NCBI RefSeq assembly: GCF_014384895.1
Contig: NZ_JACRSQ010000023.1
Span: forward strand, 1 to 50,265
Reading direction: 5' to 3'
Length of the DNA stretch: 50,265 nt
From: Bianquea renquensis
Lineage (GTDB): Bacteria; Bacillota; Clostridia; Lachnospirales; Bianqueaceae
Shown: one piece after another, positions 9,289 to 16,996 of the stretch
Position numbering within the stretch: the stretch's first letter is position 1
Layout of the letters: every line of letters begins with the position of its first letter
Position numbers and translations under genes: made by a program
The notes under the pieces: generated by a model
What the model saw: the letters and a program-made list of their open reading frames with translations, nothing else
Told to the model about the DNA's origin: nothing
Databases searched by the model: none

Positions 9289-10891
9289 CCTGCCTCGACT
9301 CCTCCCGCGCTTCCATCTCGTGGGTTTCAGCTGCATCCCAGTCCTCGCGCTCACTCCAGGTATCCACCCGGGAATACAGCCGCTTCCGATGTCCGGGCTG
9401 GGAATAGATGGGCCGGCGCTTCATGGTAAAGATCGGCATCCGCACAATGGAATCTTTTAAATCCTCCCCCTGATTCACGCCGCGAAAGGCAAAGGGCGAT
9501 AGATAGGGAATCCCAAAGCTCCTTAACCCCGTCAGATGGATCAGAATGGTGAGCATAGCCAGCATGAACCCATACAGCCCTAGTATGGCAGACAGAAAGA
9601 TGATCCAGTATTTGCACAGCCGGATGGCGGATACCATGCTGTCATTGGGAATGGAGAAGGATGCAATGGCGGTAATCGATACTACAATGACAACAATCGG
9701 GCTGGCGATATTGGCTTCCACGGCCGCTTGCCCTATAATCAGTCCGCCCACAATCCCCACCGTGTGGCCGACGGCGGTAGGTAGCCGCAGTCCGGCCTCC
9801 CGCAGCAGCTCAAAGGCGAGCTCCATAAGGATAACCTCCACCGTGGCATAGAAGGGAACCCCCTGCCGCGAGGCGGCGATGGAAAAAATCAGGGATGACG
9901 GCACCATCGCAGGGTGAAATGTCGTCAAGGCGATATACAAACCTGGCGTACACAAGGCCAAAAACATGGCGATATATCGAAGTACCCGGATGAAACTGGA
10001 GATACCCCAGCGATTATAATAATCTTCTGATGCCTGGAGAAAACTATTGAGCGTCGCCGGCAGGATCAAGACAAAGGGCGTCGTGTCCACCACCACCACA
10101 ATCCGTCCCTCCAAAATAGCGGAAGCCGCTTTATCCGGCCTCTCTGTAAATTGCAGCTGGGGAAAGGGAGAGTACCATTTATCTTCAATCAACTGCTCGA
10201 TGGTCCCTGTTTCCATGACGCTATCGATGTCATACAAGCTAAGGCGCCGCTGAACCTCCTGCAAAATATCGGGGCGCACCAGGTCCTCCATATACATCAG
10301 GGCAATGTCTGTCTTTGAGCGAACTCCCATCTGCTTTTGTTTGACCTTTAAGCGGGTATCCCGAATCCTGCGCCGTATAAGGATTGTGTTAAATCGAATG
10401 GTCTCCGAAAACGCTTCTTTAGGCCCGCGGACCACCTTTTCCGTCTCTGTCGTTCCAACGCCGCGGTTGGGCCACGCTCTTGTAGCCACGATCAGCGCTT
10501 TGCTGGAATTCTCTATAAAGAGGATGGTGTCCCCGGATAAGACGGCACTTATCACAGCATTGAAATCATCGGATTCCTTCACATCGGCTGTGGCAACCCC
10601 GGAATCTTTTAGAAATGTAATAAAGGACTTATTGGTTGGCGTCTGCATATGCTGCTGGTGGGTATAGGCCAAAAACTGCTCTAGAAGGGATTCTTCAATC
10701 ACTCTTCGATCCACCATTACATCGATGTAGGAGATATAGATTCGAAATCCACCGTCTCCTTCCAGCGGCATCAACCGTTTCACTACGTCATCGCAATCCT
10801 GCAAGAGCATCTCATAATTTTGTATATTTTGATCTAAGACATTGGACATGGACACTGTAATTATATTTTTTCTTGTATGGGTTCGTATCAT
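9281..10891 (-). CDS. GerA-family spore germination protein
   Basis: A 536-residue receptor subunit with a large N-terminal cytoplasmic domain (about 1-275) and a C-terminal membrane domain with about five TM helices. Motifs include VMVDRRVIEESLLEQF, TLFIENS-type ILFIENSSKALIVATRAWPNRGV, and GPKEAFSETIRFNTILIRRRIRD, which is the hallmark of GerA/SpoVAF proteins. The C-terminal tail is acidic and basic and soluble. The start at 10889-10891 (MIRTHTRKN) has GGGAG eight bases upstream; an ATG at 10927 lacks a site. The gene is divergent from xpaC. A possible sigma-A-like TTGACA lies around 10954 on the minus strand, but the matching -10 is poor. Confidence 0.92.
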   Translation of the reverse strand: MIRTHTRKNIITVSMSNVLDQNIQNYEMLLQDCDDVVKRLMPLEGDGGFRIYISYIDVMVDRRVIEESLLEQFLAYTHQQHMQTPTNKSFITFLKDSGVATADVKESDDFNAVISAVLSGDTILFIENSSKALIVATRAWPNRGVGTTETEKVVRGPKEAFSETIRFNTILIRRRIRDTRLKVKQKQMGVRSKTDIALMYMEDLVRPDILQEVQRRLSLYDIDSVMETGTIEQLIEDKWYSPFPQLQFTERPDKAASAILEGRIVVVVDTTPFVLILPATLNSFLQASEDYYNRWGISSFIRVLRYIAMFLALCTPGLYIALTTFHPAMVPSSLIFSIAASRQGVPFYATVEVILMELAFELLREAGLRLPTAVGHTVGIVGGLIIGQAAVEANIASPIVVIVVSITAIASFSIPNDSMVSAIRLCKYWIIFLSAILGLYGFMLAMLTILIHLTGLRSFGIPYLSPFAFRGVNQGEDLKDSIVRMPIFTMKRRPIYSQPGHRKRLYSRVDTWSEREDWDAAETHEMEAREESRQDD

Positions 10892-11024
10892 GCTGGGCGC
10901 TCCCTTCTTTTTTCGGAGTATGCCCATAATTTCATTTTCTAAACGGAAACTTGTCAAGAATCAACAATGGCGCGGAGCCCATTTTTGTGCTATACTTAAG
11001 GTAAGAACACAAGGAGGAATCGAA

Positions 11025-11684
11025 ATGATTGAAAAAAAAATCCGGCCCATCTGGCCGATCTATGCCGCTGGAGGCGTTTGGATCCTCTGCGGCCTCGTTC
11101 TTCCACTGTATACACTCTGGGCCATCCTCGTAGCGGCAATCCTGTCTTTGGCAGTGTACGGCCTCTCCATGAAGCTGGCTCCATCAAAGACGATTCTCGT
11201 ACCTGATCCATCCCCGTCCTACCACACCGGTGAAGAGGAAGTGGATGCCCTATTGGGGACGGCCCGCAAGGATTTAGACTCGCTACATCTCCTCAATGAT
11301 ATCATCGAAGATCCCTCTCTCTCGTCTCAAATCGAGCGAATGGAGAAGGCGGGCAACGCGATTCTGGAGGAGATTCAGAAGAATCCCGCCAAGGGTCTTC
11401 GGATCCGTAAGTTTTTTGTATACTATCTTCCAACAGCTGTGAAGGTCTTAACCTCCTATGCCAAATTCAGCCGTCAGTCCAGCGCCGGCGCCAATGCCAA
11501 GGAGCTTATGGCACAGGTTGAGTCCAACGCTGCCACCATTGCCACCGCCTTTGAACATCAGCTGGACAGTCTGTACACCGCGGAGGTTCTCGACATATCA
11601 GCCGATATCGACGTGCTAAAAGCAATGGCACAAAGCGAAAGTTTGCCAGGAATGGAGGTTGGTCATGAAACATCTGCAAAATAG
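11025..11684 (+). CDS. xpaC: XpaC-family membrane protein (5-bromo-4-chloroindolyl phosphate hydrolysis)
   Basis: A 219-residue protein with two TM helices near the N-terminus (IWPIYAAGGVWILCGLVLPLYTLWAILVAA region) and a helical cytoplasmic remainder, LLGTARKDLDSLHLLNDIIEDP onward. That layout and the FVYYLPTAVKVLTSYAKF segment match XpaC. The family name comes from a B. subtilis phenotype and the molecular function is not settled. Start ATG 11025 has AAGGAGG upstream. The last 20 bases overlap the next gene, and the following pair overlaps too, so xpaC, the LemA-like gene and the TPM gene form a coupled operon. XpaC/LemA/TPM neighbours recur in Firmicutes and are usually linked to the cell envelope or stress. 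Confidence 0.88.
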   Translation: MIEKKIRPIWPIYAAGGVWILCGLVLPLYTLWAILVAAILSLAVYGLSMKLAPSKTILVPDPSPSYHTGEEEVDALLGTARKDLDSLHLLNDIIEDPSLSSQIERMEKAGNAILEEIQKNPAKGLRIRKFFVYYLPTAVKVLTSYAKFSRQSSAGANAKELMAQVESNAATIATAFEHQLDSLYTAEVLDISADIDVLKAMAQSESLPGMEVGHETSAK

Positions 11685-12228
11685 AAAGATTGCATGGGCT
11701 CTCGCCGCGCTGATGATGGTTGCCTCCATTTTCGGTCTCGGCGGAATGAAGCTGGGCTCCGCCCGGCAAAAAGTGGTGACAGCATTTTTCACTGGACGGG
11801 ATGGTTTTTCGCCCTATGATGATCTGATCAATCGCAGAGAATACGCGTACAATTTGCTCCACATTGCGGAGGACGCTTCCCTCCAGGACACGCCCTCCTA
11901 TACAGCCGCACACGCAGCCTGGCAGCAGCTCGATTCCGCCAAAACTCCGGAAGACTATTATGAGGCAAATATAGCGCTGCAAACAGCGATTGACGCCCTC
12001 TACTCGGAGCTCTCGTCCCTGGAATCTTTAGATGAGAAGGCGGAGGTCATGGCGGCCAAGCAATATTCTGACTTTTGCGGCCGTATGAGCAATCTGCAGT
12101 ATGACGATTATTACAATGAACTGGCGATGAAGTATAATCAGAGTTGTAAGGGCTTCCCCGCTGGGCTTATCGCCTCGATCACTGGAAATGGCCCCTTGCC
12201 GACTTTTCGAGAGGAGGAATCAAAATGA
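11665..12228 (+). CDS. LemA-like membrane-anchored protein
   Basis: A 187-residue protein with an N-terminal TM/signal anchor (IAWALAALMMVASIFGLGG) and a mainly alpha-helical extracytoplasmic region. Near the C-terminus, a helix ending YYNELAMKYNQSCKGFPAGLIASI resembles the last helix of LemA proteins, where a YN-x-FP pattern is conserved. The similarity is remote, so this is LemA-like by inference, supported by the TPM neighbour. ATG 11665 is six bases after GGAGG. Its stop overlaps the next start (ATGA). Confidence 0.65.
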   Translation: MKHLQNRKIAWALAALMMVASIFGLGGMKLGSARQKVVTAFFTGRDGFSPYDDLINRREYAYNLLHIAEDASLQDTPSYTAAHAAWQQLDSAKTPEDYYEANIALQTAIDALYSELSSLESLDEKAEVMAAKQYSDFCGRMSNLQYDDYYNELAMKYNQSCKGFPAGLIASITGNGPLPTFREEESK

Positions 12229-13247
12229 AACGCCGCATCGGAATTTTTTTAGCTGCCATGCTTTTTGTGTTTGCCCTTGTGCCGTCGGCATCCGCCAGCG
12301 GGGTCGTTCCTAAACCCAACAATGGGTATGTGGTCGATGACGCGGGTGTGCTGAGCGCAGGTACAATCTCAGAACTGAATTCACTGGGGCAGACAACGGA
12401 AGCCAACACGGGGACAACGGTTGCCATCATCACCGTGGACTATACTGGCACTTATGAGATCGATGCCTATGTGGATGAGGTTTTTTCCAGCTGGGGCATT
12501 GAAGATGGCCTGATCCTCGTTCTCAGCATCGGGGATGAAGACTATTACGCCATGCCCAGCGCCGGTCTGGGCCGTTACCTGACTTCCTCCGATATCCAGG
12601 CGCTGCTGGATGACGAGCTTGAACCGGATTTTGCAGTTGCAAACTATGACGAGGGTGTGAGGCGGATTTATTCTGCTTTCTGTACGAAAATCGAAAATCT
12701 GTACGCACAGTACGGGGAGGCTCCCACCACGGAACCTACATCTCCGGCTCGTGACAAAGAGCGCGGCTTTCCATCTGTATTTTTTGGATTCTTTTTCCTG
12801 GTAATCCTCATAGTCGCCGTTGCCGTGATTTCTACATTCTCACGCCGGAGACGGAGGTCTGTGATTTCGCCCGGTCCCGTTCCACCACCTCCCCCGAGGC
12901 GCCCCATCTTTTACCATCGCCCACCTCGCCCAAGGCGGCATTCTCCGCCACCACCTCCCCCAGGCCCCGGTAGGCCCGGGCCCGGTGCTCCTGGTCCTGG
13001 ACCAGCTCCGAGAGGCGGTTTCGGTGGCGGTGGCAGCCGTGGCGGTGGTGCAGGCCGCTCCTCCGGCGCTTCGAGAAGTTCTTCCCCCAGAAGCGGTAGT
13101 TTTGGCGGTTTCTCCTCCGGTAGTCGCGGCAGCAGTTCTGGCCGCAGCTCGGGTTCCCGCGGAGGCGGTTTCGGCGGCGGTGGCAGCCGCGGCGGTGGTG
13201 CGGGCCGCTCCTCCGGCGGTGGCGGACGCGGAGGTGGACGCCGCTAG
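12225..13247 (+). CDS. TPM-domain membrane protein with proline- and glycine-rich tail
   Basis: A 340-residue protein with a signal peptide (about 1-25) and a TPM domain at about 30-170 (VVDDAGVLSAGTISELNSL, TTVAIITVDYTG, DGLILVLSIGDEDYY). A single TM helix follows at about 185-205 (VFFGFFFLVILIVAVAVIS), then a cytoplasmic tail. The tail has a Pro/Arg-rich part (about 210-260) and a Gly/Ser/Arg-rich part to the end. Within the tail, a coding segment of about 50 bases is repeated (around 13017 and 13164), both giving GGFGGGGSRGGGAGRSSG. TPM proteins (YgcG family) are of unsettled function, with photosystem repair or acid phosphatase roles known for plant relatives. The start has GAGGAGG and overlaps the LemA-like stop. 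Confidence 0.88.
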   Translation: MKRRIGIFLAAMLFVFALVPSASASGVVPKPNNGYVVDDAGVLSAGTISELNSLGQTTEANTGTTVAIITVDYTGTYEIDAYVDEVFSSWGIEDGLILVLSIGDEDYYAMPSAGLGRYLTSSDIQALLDDELEPDFAVANYDEGVRRIYSAFCTKIENLYAQYGEAPTTEPTSPARDKERGFPSVFFGFFFLVILIVAVAVISTFSRRRRRSVISPGPVPPPPPRRPIFYHRPPRPRRHSPPPPPPGPGRPGPGAPGPGPAPRGGFGGGGSRGGGAGRSSGASRSSSPRSGSFGGFSSGSRGSSSGRSSGSRGGGFGGGGSRGGGAGRSSGGGGRGGGRR

Positions 13248-13281
13248 ATTTACCCCGCCTCGCGGCGGACTTTCCCATTGG

Positions 13282-13326
13282 AAAAAGCGCGAAGTCAGAC
13301 GAAGAATCGCTTGACTCGCGCTTTTT
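13282..13326. terminator. Bidirectional terminator between TPM and gntR genes
   Basis: AAAAAGCGCGA-AGTCA pairs with TGACT-CGCGCTTTTT, with one bulged base, around a 14-base loop. T-runs on both strands can serve the convergent TPM operon and ispE-gntR operon. Confidence 0.8.
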
Positions 13327-13413
13327 AATTCTTTCTAGTGATTTGGTTGATTGTCTTTCGCATAGCACACTAACCTCTGTATTCTTTCAGCAGCATACAT
13401 ATACGCGATTCTG

Positions 13414-14079
13414 CTATTCCTCCACGGCGCTCAGCTTTTCCTGCTGATTGCGGATATGCTCCACCGCACACCGCCTCGCTCCCTCTAAATCCCTGCCCTC
13501 AATGGCACGGATAATCGCCTCGTGCTCCTTGGCAATGGCGTCATGGTACGTGGGCTTGCGCAGGTATGTCACTCGAAAGCGGGACACCTGCTCCACCAGA
13601 GAGCCGATGATCTGTTGAAGCCTCTCATTGTCAGCCTTTGTGAAGATAAAGTCATGGAAACGAGTATCCAACTCTACCAGTTTGGCCACGTCGCCCGTTG
13701 GAATGGCGGAGGCAAACTCTCCGTTGATCCTTTTCAGCTCCTCTATATCCTCAGCTTGCATCTTTTTGGCCGCCAGCTCCACGCCCAGCCCTTCTAAGAC
13801 CGCACGGATTTCCAGGACATCGCCAATGTCTTTGCGGGTGATTTGGGCCACCTGGGCTCCCTTCCTTGGCAACATCACCACAAATCCCTCCAGCTCCAGC
13901 TTGCGGATCGCTTCCCGGACTGGCGTACGGCTTACGCCCATCCGTTCTGCCAGCGAGGTCTCCATCAAGCGATCCCCCGGTTTCAGCTCCCCCGTTATAA
14001 TTGCTTCCCGCAGCGCATGAAACACCACATCCCGCAGAGGCTGATACTCCGAGATATGTAAAGTATCCAATCCGCTCAT
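13414..14079 (-). CDS. GntR-family regulator, FadR type (FCD domain)
   Basis: A 221-residue transcription factor. Residues 10-75 form the winged HTH (LREAIITGELKPGDRLMETSLAERMGVSRTPVREAIRKLELEGFV), with the classic SRTPVREA recognition-helix motif. The remainder is an all-helical FCD ligand domain (VLEIRAVLEGLGVELAA, DTRFHDFIF, H near the end of the domain for metal or ligand binding). Start ATG 14077-14079 has AGGAG seven bases upstream and overlaps the ispE stop by four bases. The ispE-gntR pairing is frequent in Clostridia. The effector is unknown. Confidence 0.93.
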   Translation of the reverse strand: MSGLDTLHISEYQPLRDVVFHALREAIITGELKPGDRLMETSLAERMGVSRTPVREAIRKLELEGFVVMLPRKGAQVAQITRKDIGDVLEIRAVLEGLGVELAAKKMQAEDIEELKRINGEFASAIPTGDVAKLVELDTRFHDFIFTKADNERLQQIIGSLVEQVSRFRVTYLRKPTYHDAIAKEHEAIIRAIEGRDLEGARRCAVEHIRNQQEKLSAVEE

Positions 14080-15026
14080 AGTGTATCTCCTCTCTGACTT
14101 GATTGTCCTTTGCCATTTCTCCGGCGACCGACAGGTGAATACACACGGCAACACATCACCTGATATCGCCAGGGATACTTTCCTTTACAGAGACGAACAG
14201 CCGCTCTGGCTTGATCATATCGAGAAAACAGCCCGAATACTGTCGGCCCACTGCCGCTCATGGCAGCGCCAGCCGCCCCCATATGCAATAGATCCTCCTT
14301 GATCTGGGCGATAACTGGATACTCCTGAATCGCCGCAGGCTCCAACATGTTGACTAATTCCCGACCAACCGCCGCCAGATCCCGTCTTTCGATGGCCTCC
14401 AACATTTTTCCTTCATTTGGCCTTGTCTCGGCCGCCTTTTGGTCAAAATGTTCATAAGCCCATGGAGTGGAGATTCCAAAATTAGGTTTGATCAAAACGA
14501 TATGGGCGTCGGGCATGGGTTTTACCCGCTGCACCTTTTCCCCCCTGCCAGTCGCCAGGCATGTCCCTCCAATAACGCAGAAGGGGACATCGGAGCCAAT
14601 CTCCGCTCCAATCTGCATCATCTGCGCAGCAGATAAATTCAAATGAAATAGCCGATTCATCCCACGAATGACAGCCGCAGCGTCTGCACTGCCGCCAGCC
14701 AATCCCGCCGCGATGGGAATTTGTTTTCCTAGCTCGATCAAAACTCCCTGCTGTATGGAAAACCGTTCCTGCATCAGCTTGGCCGCCCGGTATGCGATGT
14801 TCTTCTCATCCGCTTTTAAAAACGGGATATTGCAGGACATATGAATCTCTGGCGTCTGCGCTGCAACAATCTTTACATCATCCCACAGCCGCACGCTCTG
14901 CATCAACATGGAGACCTCATGATATCCATCGGGACGTCTATTGAAAATTTCGATGGTCAGATTAATCTTTGCATAGGCGCGCTGGTATACCGCTTTCGGC
15001 TTACTCTGTCCTGACACTTCCACCAT
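14076..15026 (-). CDS. ispE: 4-diphosphocytidyl-2-C-methyl-D-erythritol kinase
   Basis: A 316-residue GHMP kinase that phosphorylates CDP-methylerythritol at the 2-hydroxyl in the MEP isoprenoid pathway; cytoplasmic. Motifs are AYAKINLTIEI with RPDGYHEV at the N-terminus, the ATP-binding loop IPIAAGLAGGSADAAA, and MSGSGPTVFGLF near the C-terminus. Length is slightly above the usual 280-300. Start ATG 15024-15026 follows AGGAGG. An open extension upstream to 15125 crosses the promoter and is rejected. Confidence 0.96.
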   Translation of the reverse strand: MVEVSGQSKPKAVYQRAYAKINLTIEIFNRRPDGYHEVSMLMQSVRLWDDVKIVAAQTPEIHMSCNIPFLKADEKNIAYRAAKLMQERFSIQQGVLIELGKQIPIAAGLAGGSADAAAVIRGMNRLFHLNLSAAQMMQIGAEIGSDVPFCVIGGTCLATGRGEKVQRVKPMPDAHIVLIKPNFGISTPWAYEHFDQKAAETRPNEGKMLEAIERRDLAAVGRELVNMLEPAAIQEYPVIAQIKEDLLHMGAAGAAMSGSGPTVFGLFSRYDQARAAVRLCKGKYPWRYQVMCCRVYSPVGRRRNGKGQSSQRGDTL

Positions 15027-15062
15027 CGTACCTCCTGCCCTCATCTTTGTATTTTGTATACT

Positions 15063-15091
15063 ATTATACCCGCATCCTTTCTTTTTTTCAA
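15063..15091 (-). promoter_or_regulatory. Sigma-A promoter for ispE-gntR
   Basis: Minus strand TTGAAA (15091-15086), exactly 17 bases, TATAAT (15068-15063). It is a strong vegetative promoter about 37 bases upstream of the ispE start. Confidence 0.85.
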
Positions 15092-15186
15092 TAGGTATTT
15101 TACTCCTCCTTGTATTGGCATGCACAAGCCCAATCGTATTTGAAAAAGAAAATGGGGCTGTCTATTTCCCGACATCCCATTTTTGT

Positions 15187-16577
15187 ACGCCGGCGAGGAG
15201 AGAAAAGGCAAGGGCTAGCAAATTTCCTGCCGCCACCGTCGAAACGATCAGGCCGGCGGAGATACAGAATAAAAAATGCACGCCGGTGAGGCGAACAACG
15301 GCTGCGGCCAGCGGGCACTTGGAGGCAAATTCTCCGCCGCCACCGTCGAAACGATCAGGCCGGCGGAGATACAAGATGAAATATGCACGCCGGTGAGGCG
15401 AACAATGGCGACGGCCAGCGGGCACACGGAGGCAAATTCTCCGCCGCCACCGTCGAAACGATCACGACGGCGGAGATACAGAATAAAATATGCACGTCGG
15501 TGAGGCGAACAATGGCGACGGCCAGCGGGCACACGGAGGCAAATTCTCCGCCGCCACCGTCGAAACGATCAGGCCGGCGGAGATACAGAATGAAATATGC
15601 ACGCCGGTGAGGCGAACAATGGCGACGGCCAGCGGGCACACGGAGGCAATTTCCTCGCCGCCACCGTCAAAACGATCAGGCCGGCGGAGATACAAAATGA
15701 AATATGCACGCCGGCGAGGCGAACAATAGCATCGGCCAGCGGGCACTCGGAGGCAATTTCCACGCCGCCACCGTCAAAACGATCAGGACGGCGGAGATAC
15801 AAAATGAAATATGCACGCCGGCGAGGCGAACAATGGCGACGGCCAGCGGGCACTCGGAGGCAATTTCTCCGCCGCCACCGTCGAAACGATCACGACGGCG
15901 GAGATACAGAATAAAATATGCACGCCGGCGAGGCGAACAATAGCATCGGCCAGCGGGCACACGAAGACAAATTCCTCGCCGCCACCGTCGAAACGACCAT
16001 ACCGGCGGAGATACAAAATGAAATATGCACGCCGGTGAGGCGAACAATAGCATCGGCCAGCGGGCACACGGAGGCAATTTCCACGCCGCCACCGTCAAAA
16101 CGATCACGACGGCGGAGATACAAAATGAAAAATGCACGCCGGCGAGGCGAACAATAGCATCGGCCAGCGGGCACTCGGAGGCAATTTCCACGCCGCCACC
16201 GTCAAAACGACCACGACGGCGGAGATACAAAATGAAAAATGCACGCCGGCGAGGCGAACAACGGCTGCGGCTAGCGGGCACACGAAGACAAATTCCACGC
16301 CGCCACCGGCGAGACGATCAGGCCGGCGGAGATACAGAATAAAATATGCACGCCGGCGAGGCGAACAATAGCATCGGCCAGCGGGCACACGAAGACAAAT
16401 TCCACGCCGCCACCGGCGAAACGACCATACCGGCGGAGATACAAAATAAAAAATGCACGCCGGCGAGGCGAACAACGACATCGGCCAGCGGGCACAGACA
16501 AATTCCCTGCCGCCGCCGTCAAAACGATCAGGACGGCGGAGATACAGAATGAAATATGCACGCCGGCAGGGCGAACG
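15187..16577 (+). repeat. Tandem repeat array R2, 107-bp period, 13 units
   Basis: ACGCCGG begins at 15187, then 15280, 15387, 15494, 15601, 15708, 15815, 15922, 16029, 16136, 16243, 16350, 16457 and 16560. The spacing is exactly 107 except for the first unit (93, diverged) and the last (103, a four-base deletion). Each regular unit has ACGCCGG, 21 bases, CCAGCGGGCAC, then a second potential hairpin formed by the CCGCCG and CGGCGGAG segments, then an A-rich linker. Units differ by swapping a few short variants rather than by random point changes. Frames are open on both strands over long distances, giving low-complexity Arg-rich peptides. No start/RBS or codon pattern supports real proteins. 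Confidence 0.95.
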
Positions 16578-16855
16578 TTTCAAAAAAGATGAAAGAGAAC
16601 CGTCAGGAGACATGGGAACGGATTACCAGTGAGTATGGGACACAGCTTCGAATGAACAGAAGTATCCAGGTGGAAGGAAGTTTTGCAAACATCAAAAAGG
16701 ATAGGGGATTCAGACGATATCTGTATCGCGGAAAGGCAAATGTAACCGCCCAGAGTATCCTGCTGGCGATCGGATATAACATAAATAAACTTCATTATAA
16801 AATCCAGGCGGGAAGGATAGGTCAGCATTTATTCCCGCTCAAAGAAAGCGTCTGA
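16571..16855 (+). pseudogene. 3' remnant of an IS1182-family transposase
   Basis: About 90 codons encode a C-terminal DDE transposase end. NRQETWERITSEYGTQLRMNRS is followed by IQVEGSFANIKKDRGFRRYLYRGK and LLAIGYNINKLHYKIQ, a pattern typical of IS1182 transposases (VEGxFxxxKxxxGFRRxLxRGK). The N-terminal three quarters are absent; the R2 array takes their place with the frame joined to the last repeat unit. There is no ribosome site, so this is a fossil. Confidence 0.85.
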
Positions 16856-16940
16856 TTTTGACAGGTCAAAACAGAATATTCAAAGCCCCCCTTTTTTCTG
16901 GCGTGATAAAAAGAGAACATGTATTGGATTTAAAAACGGG

Positions 16941-16989
16941 CAAAAAGACGCTGCCGCATCTATAATTTATTAATCATTGATGCGACAGC
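16941..16989 (-). terminator. Terminator downstream of sipL
   Basis: On the minus strand, GCTGTCGCATC pairs with GATGCGGCAGC (one mismatch) around an 18-base AT-rich loop, and GTCTTTTTG follows. It lies just after the sipL stop. Its outer end also looks like an IS end (GACAGCCCC at 16984-16992). Confidence 0.7.
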
Positions 16990-16996
16990 CCCGAGT

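Noticed and set aside
15676..16281. Minus-strand open frame of 201 codons in R2
   Set aside because: Same repeat artefact; the 107-bp period shifts frame from unit to unit.
16571..16992. A complete IS1182 element
   Set aside because: Only the last 90 codons of the transposase are present.
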